From Methylobacterium nodulans ORS 2060 (lineage in GTDB: Bacteria > Pseudomonadota > Alphaproteobacteria > Rhizobiales > Beijerinckiaceae): DNA of 64,000 bases. Below, in pieces: positions 60,452-64,000 of the stretch; the first letter of the stretch is position 1, and every line of letters starts with the position of its first letter. The translations under genes and the position numbers were made by a program. The notes below the pieces were generated by a model, which saw only the letters and a list, made by a program, of their open reading frames with translations, was not told the DNA's origin and made no database searches. The stretch spans positions 2,445,501 through 2,509,500 of the forward strand of contig NC_011894.1 of NCBI RefSeq assembly GCF_000022085.1, written 5' to 3'.

Positions 60452-61804
60452 TCAGGCGGTGCGGGGGCTCAGCGCGGGCTCGGGCGCCGCGCGCCCGACC
60501 GCGAAGGAGAGCCCTGCCGAGAGCAGCATGAAGCCGCCGACGATCAGCATGGGCGCCGCGTAGGAGCCGGTGGCGTCCTTGACCGCACCCGTGATGTAGG
60601 GGGCGGCAAAGCCCGCGGCGTTGCCGATGGTGTTGATGAGCGCGATGCCGGCGGCCGCCCCCGCCCCCGACAGGAACCGGGCGGGGATCGCCCAGAAGTT
60701 CGGCAGGGCCGAGAAGATCGCGCAGGCGGTGACCGTGATGCAGGCGACCGTCGCGGCGGGCGACCCCATCTGGAGCGCGGCCGGGACGCTCACCGCGCCG
60801 ACGAGGGCCGGCAGGCCGACATGCCAGGAGCGCACGCCCCGGCGGGCGGCGTCGCGACTCCACAGCAGGAGGGCGATGGCGGCCGGCAGGTAGGGGATCG
60901 CCGTGATGAGGCCCTTCTCAAAGACGTTGAACTTGGTGCCGAACTGCCCCTCGAAGCCGGCGATGATCGTCGGCAGGAAGAAGGCGAGCGCGTAGAGACC
61001 GTAGATCAGGCCGAAATAGATCAGGCTCAGGAGCCAGACCCGGCCGTTCAGCATCGCGCGGCCGGCATGCACCCCGTGCGGCGTCGCCTTGGCGTGCTCC
61101 TCGCGGGCGAGTTCCTGCACGAGCCAGTCGCGTTCCGCCGGGGAGAGCCAGCGGGCATCCGCCGGCCGGTCCGGGAGGTAGAACCACGCGACGACGCCGA
61201 CCACGATCGCCGGCACGGCGACGCCGAAGAACATGATGCGCCAGCCGGCGAGCCCGAACAGCCCGTCCGCGCCGAGCAGCAGCGAGGCGAGCGGCGCGCC
61301 CACCACGATGGTGAGGGGCTGGGCGACGTAGAACAGGGCCAGGATGCGGCTGCGGTGGCGCGCCGGCACCCAGAGGCTTAAGAAAAGGATCGCGCCGGGA
61401 AAGAAGCCCGCCTCGGCGACGCCGAGCAGGAAGCGCAGCAGGTAAAGCCCCTCCGCGCTCTCCACCCAGGTGAACAGCAGGGCGACGATGCCCCAGGTGA
61501 CCATGATCCGCGACAGCCAGATCCGGGCGCCGAAGCGGTGCAGCGCGAGGTTGCTCGGGACTTCGAGGATGATGTAGCCGAAGAAGAAGATGCCGGCCGC
61601 GAAGCCGAACTGGGCCGCCGTGAGCCCGAGGTCGCGCGTCATGCCGTTGGGGCCGGCGAACGAGATCGCGGTGCGGTCCAGGAAATTGATGAAGAACATC
61701 AGGCCGATGAACGGCACGAGGCGCCACGCGATCTTGGCGATGGCGGTCTCTTCGACGCTGTGCCGCGCCGGCATGCCGGGCGTGGACATAGCGGGCGTGG
61801 ACAT
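60452..61804 (-). CDS. MFS transporter, anion:cation symporter (ACS) family
   Basis: This 450-residue protein has twelve helices with FINFLDRTAISFAGPNGMTR in helix 1, FFFGYIILEVPSNLALHRFG in helix 2 and FLLGVAEAGFFPGAILFLSL in helix 4, as in ACS-family sugar-acid transporters. It heads the apionate operon and is the best candidate to import D-apionate. GGAGG stands six bases before the ATG. The N-terminus has a direct repeat, MSTPAMSTPGM, with three possible ATGs. Confidence 0.9.
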   Translation of the reverse strand: MSTPAMSTPGMPARHSVEETAIAKIAWRLVPFIGLMFFINFLDRTAISFAGPNGMTRDLGLTAAQFGFAAGIFFFGYIILEVPSNLALHRFGARIWLSRIMVTWGIVALLFTWVESAEGLYLLRFLLGVAEAGFFPGAILFLSLWVPARHRSRILALFYVAQPLTIVVGAPLASLLLGADGLFGLAGWRIMFFGVAVPAIVVGVVAWFYLPDRPADARWLSPAERDWLVQELAREEHAKATPHGVHAGRAMLNGRVWLLSLIYFGLIYGLYALAFFLPTIIAGFEGQFGTKFNVFEKGLITAIPYLPAAIALLLWSRDAARRGVRSWHVGLPALVGAVSVPAALQMGSPAATVACITVTACAIFSALPNFWAIPARFLSGAGAAAGIALINTIGNAAGFAAPYITGAVKDATGSYAAPMLIVGGFMLLSAGLSFAVGRAAPEPALSPRTA

Positions 61805-61934
61805 GGGCTTCCTCCGGTTGGACCGGATCCGGGGGCGCCCCGTCCCGGCTGATTGGTTCGCCCGCTTGGCCGCGAGCCGGCCGGAGAGTGAGGGCGCTCC
61901 ACAGCCGCGACAATCGATTTGTGCGCGCCGAGAC

Positions 61935-61949
61935 GTGAGCTAAACTCAC
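61935..61949. promoter_or_regulatory. Candidate LysR operator of the apionate operon
   Basis: GTGAG-CTAAA-CTCAC is a perfect dyad with the T-N11-A spacing of LysR boxes, 30 bases before the truncated LysR gene and 130 bases from the transporter. Confidence 0.5.
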
Positions 61950-61978
61950 ACCATGAGCTTTCCTGCGGAAGTGCGCGG

Positions 61979-62362
61979 ATGGTCCAGGCCCTACCTTCCC
62001 TCGTGGCCCTGCGTGCCTTCGAGGCCGCCGCCCGCCACCGGAGCCTGACCCGGGCCGCCGAGGAATTGTGCGTCACCCACGGGGCGGTGAGCCGGCACGT
62101 CAAGGCACTGGAGGCGGCCCTCGGCGTGCCATTGATGCGGCGCGGGGCGCTCTCCTCCGACCCGACGCCCGAGGGCGCCTGCCTCGCCGAGGGTCTGACG
62201 GCAGCCTTCGGGCTGATCCAGGCCACGATCGAGCGCGTCACGCCCGGTCCGCTGACCCTGTCCTGCTCGGCCTCGATCATGCTGTGCTGGTTGATCCCGC
62301 GGATGTCGGCCTTCCACGCGGTGCACGGCGACGTGCAGGTCGAGTTGAACACGAAGTCGAGA
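61979..62362 (+). pseudogene. LysR-family regulator truncated at an insertion boundary
   Basis: The gene gives a complete helix-turn-helix (LRAFEAAARHRSLTRAAEEL, then LCVTHGAVSRHVKALEAAL) and the start of the effector domain up to AFHAVHGDVQVELNT, as in GcvA-like LysR proteins of about 300 residues. After about 62360 the sequence changes character and the frame runs on to a stop at 62558-62560 without similarity. The DNA-binding half may still be made. It is divergent from the apionate operon and was probably its regulator. Confidence 0.78.
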
Positions 62363-62608
62363 AACTCAATAAAATCAAGGGATCTAGCCCCAGGTGCGGG
62401 AATTTCGCCCCCTTTGGTCGCAATGGGTTATTTTCACGCCATACCGCACCCTCCGAGCACGAAAAAGCCCGCTGCGGCGAGGCCGGGCGGGCTCTGGGCG
62501 GTTAGTGGCATCGGCAAGGCCGAGGCTACTGGCATTCCGGTGAGACGGATAGGCGGGTGAGGCTTGGCGGCTCTCGCGCGCGGCCTCGCCCGCGGGTAGC
62601 GTCCCGCC

Positions 62609-62989
62609 ATGTCCGACTCGGCCACGCTCAACGCCCTCTCCCCCACCGTCCTGGAATGGTCCCGCGGGCTCGCCAGCCTCTCGCCCGGTCAGCCGCCGTG
62701 CCCGGGATTCCGGCCTGACGAATGGGCCGTGATCCTGAGCAACGCCCGGCGCTTCGTGGACGACTTCGGGCCCGAGGCCGATCGGCTCGGCTGGGACACC
62801 ATCACCCTGTTCGGCGTGCATCCGAAATCCGGCGTGATTCGCGGCGACTGGACAGGCGTGCTGCTGGTCAGCCTCTACCCGGTCCTGGAGGTGCGGGCCG
62901 ACTTCATGCGGAAGCACCTCTGGACGATCCCGCGGCACAAGCCGGGGCGGTATCGGGGCGTGCCGGTTTGGGAGTTCGGGCGCGGCTGA
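62609..62989 (+). CDS. Hypothetical protein of phage/island type
   Basis: This 126-residue protein begins MSDSATLNALSPTVLEWSRG and contains RFVDDFGPEADRLGWDTITL and GVHPKSGVIRGDWTGVLLVS. Similar short proteins occur beside phage replication or recombination genes in Rhizobiales. A hairpin with GCCCGC and GCGGGC precedes it. No function is known. Confidence 0.6.
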   Translation: MSDSATLNALSPTVLEWSRGLASLSPGQPPCPGFRPDEWAVILSNARRFVDDFGPEADRLGWDTITLFGVHPKSGVIRGDWTGVLLVSLYPVLEVRADFMRKHLWTIPRHKPGRYRGVPVWEFGRG

Positions 62990-63110
62990 CCGGCACACTT
63001 TAGAACAGATCCGCACCAAAACCTACCGGGCGCCTGAAACACGAGCGCAGCGCGTATCTGTAAGAACAGTCAAAATCCATCAAACACGTCCTTTGGAGTG
63101 CTGACGAACG

Positions 63111-64000
63111 ATGCCGGACATCTTTCAAATTTCCTACGACGAAGCGTTGGCCCTATGCAGCCGCAATGAGGGTGACTTGTTTGACCACAAGGCGGCAAAG
63201 ATCGAAGCTAGAAAGGTCGAGAAAATTGCAGTCGCTTTTGCTAATTCTGATGGCGGAGAGTTTGTAATCGGAATTGCCGATAGCAAAGACGAGCCTGATC
63301 CTGCCAAAAGATGGCAAGGGGCTGCCGCCCCTGAATCCTACAATGGAATTCTACAAGCCTTGTTCAATTTGAACCCGGCGGTCGACTTCCGGCATGAGTT
63401 TCTACAAGCAGACAAAATGCCGGGTATCGCAATGCGCGTCTATATTGACAAATGCCCGAACGTCGCGAAAGCGTCCGACGGCAAAGTTTATCAGCGGGTC
63501 GGAGCGCAGTCGCTCCCAATTACCGATCCGGACAAGATAACCGCGCTTTCTTTTGCAAAGGGCGCCGCGAGTTATGAGGACACACTACTCAATCTCGACC
63601 CTGAAGAGATCGTAGAGAGTCGAGAAATAGCAGCATTCACGCGCGACCTAGCGCCAGTCACACATCCGCTCGCTTACTGCGTTAACGAAGGGCTAGTAGA
63701 CCGCAAGACTTTTGCACCAAGTTGCGCCGGCGTCCTCCTGTTTTCTGATCGGCCGCAGCCTATGTTTCCACGCCGCTGTGCAATCAAGGTTATCTTCTAT
63801 GATACACGCCAAGAAGCTCCCGAGCGAGAACACCTGAAGGTCAACAAAACTGTCGAGGGGCCACTTTATAGGCAAATCCACGAAGCTGCTCGGTTAGTAA
63901 CGGACATTATGTCTAGCATTAGCATTATGACGCCTGAGGGGCTGCAGCGCGTAAAATACCCCCCCGAAGCGATATGGGAGATACTTGTTAATGCGGTTAT
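63111..64000 (+). CDS. Schlafen/AlbA_2-domain protein with ATPase-like C-terminal part, 3' end missing
   Basis: The first 296 residues are visible and run off the window. The N-terminal AlbA_2 domain shows EGDLFDHKAAKI and VAFANSDGGEFVIGIADSKD. Later KVYQRVGAQSLPI and YPPEAIWEILVNAV lead into the ATP-binding HATPase_c_4-like region of this family. Such proteins act as DNA/RNA-binding or regulatory factors and are frequent in islands and defence loci. The gene is clearly AT-richer than the host DNA, so it is likely acquired. Confidence 0.8.
   Translation, partial: MPDIFQISYDEALALCSRNEGDLFDHKAAKIEARKVEKIAVAFANSDGGEFVIGIADSKDEPDPAKRWQGAAAPESYNGILQALFNLNPAVDFRHEFLQADKMPGIAMRVYIDKCPNVAKASDGKVYQRVGAQSLPITDPDKITALSFAKGAASYEDTLLNLDPEEIVESREIAAFTRDLAPVTHPLAYCVNEGLVDRKTFAPSCAGVLLFSDRPQPMFPRRCAIKVIFYDTRQEAPEREHLKVNKTVEGPLYRQIHEAARLVTDIMSSISIMTPEGLQRVKYPPEAIWEILVNAV

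Noticed and set aside
59366..61381. A 671-codon open frame on the plus strand
   Set aside because: It is antisense to apnO and the MFS gene, and its translation is Arg/Glu/Asp/Gln-rich shadow protein with no motifs.

Overview
The window looks like chromosome from a high-GC, aerobic alphaproteobacterium of the order Hyphomicrobiales (Rhizobiales), most probably Methylobacterium or a close relative. This rests on the proteins recognised (a quinoprotein-dehydrogenase-associated binding protein, MucR, DUF1476, caa3-type oxidase sets), an RpoH/ROSE-controlled hsp20, an MmgR-type small RNA and dispersed palindromic repeats typical of this order. No rRNA, complete tRNA, CRISPR array or replication origin was seen.

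Layout. 1-6566: the end of an XoxJ/MoxJ-like gene runs by four-base ATGA overlaps into a cytochrome c lipoprotein and a caa3-type oxidase operon (ctaC with fused haem c domain, ctaD, ctaE, a membrane protein, ctaG, a second cytochrome c). 6567-9250: gene remnants, a small reverse gene and a heat-shock hsp20 with an RNA thermometer leader. 9251-14575: a DUF2189 membrane protein and a second haem-copper oxidase operon. 14600-16935: small reverse genes including dodecin, a MucR protein lacking its usual zinc cysteine, and an acyltransferase. 16932-26852: a compact benzoate island with a LysR regulator, benABCD, catA, catB, catC, an aromatic-acid MFS transporter and a BKACE-family beta-keto acid cleavage enzyme. 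It could take benzoate through cis-diol, catechol, cis,cis-muconate and muconolactone; the last steps of the beta-ketoadipate pathway are not here.

26900-56750: an accessory zone with many small or broken genes. Intact modules within it are an HxlR/FMN reductase pair, a membrane adenylate cyclase, an amino-acid ABC transporter with an FAD oxidase, a DUF1476 protein, an MgtC-like protein, a cyclopropane fatty acid synthase-like methyltransferase and a TetR regulator. It also holds a double-glycine leader peptide beside an AT-rich P-loop gene, and remnants of a glycosidase, a recombinase, IS66 and a TAXI-type binding protein. A palindromic repeat family is scattered here, and at least three genes take their TAG stop codon from a repeat end. 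An MmgR/suhB small RNA gene (about 40852-40946) stands alone.

56766-61804 (reverse strand): a D-apionate catabolic operon of MFS transporter, ApnO, the RuBisCO-like OiaX and the kinase OiaK, predicted to yield 3-phosphoglycerate and glycolate. Its divergent LysR regulator is cut off near 62360, where different and later AT-rich sequence begins. That sequence carries a hypothetical gene and the start of a Schlafen/AlbA_2-domain protein that runs off the end of the window.
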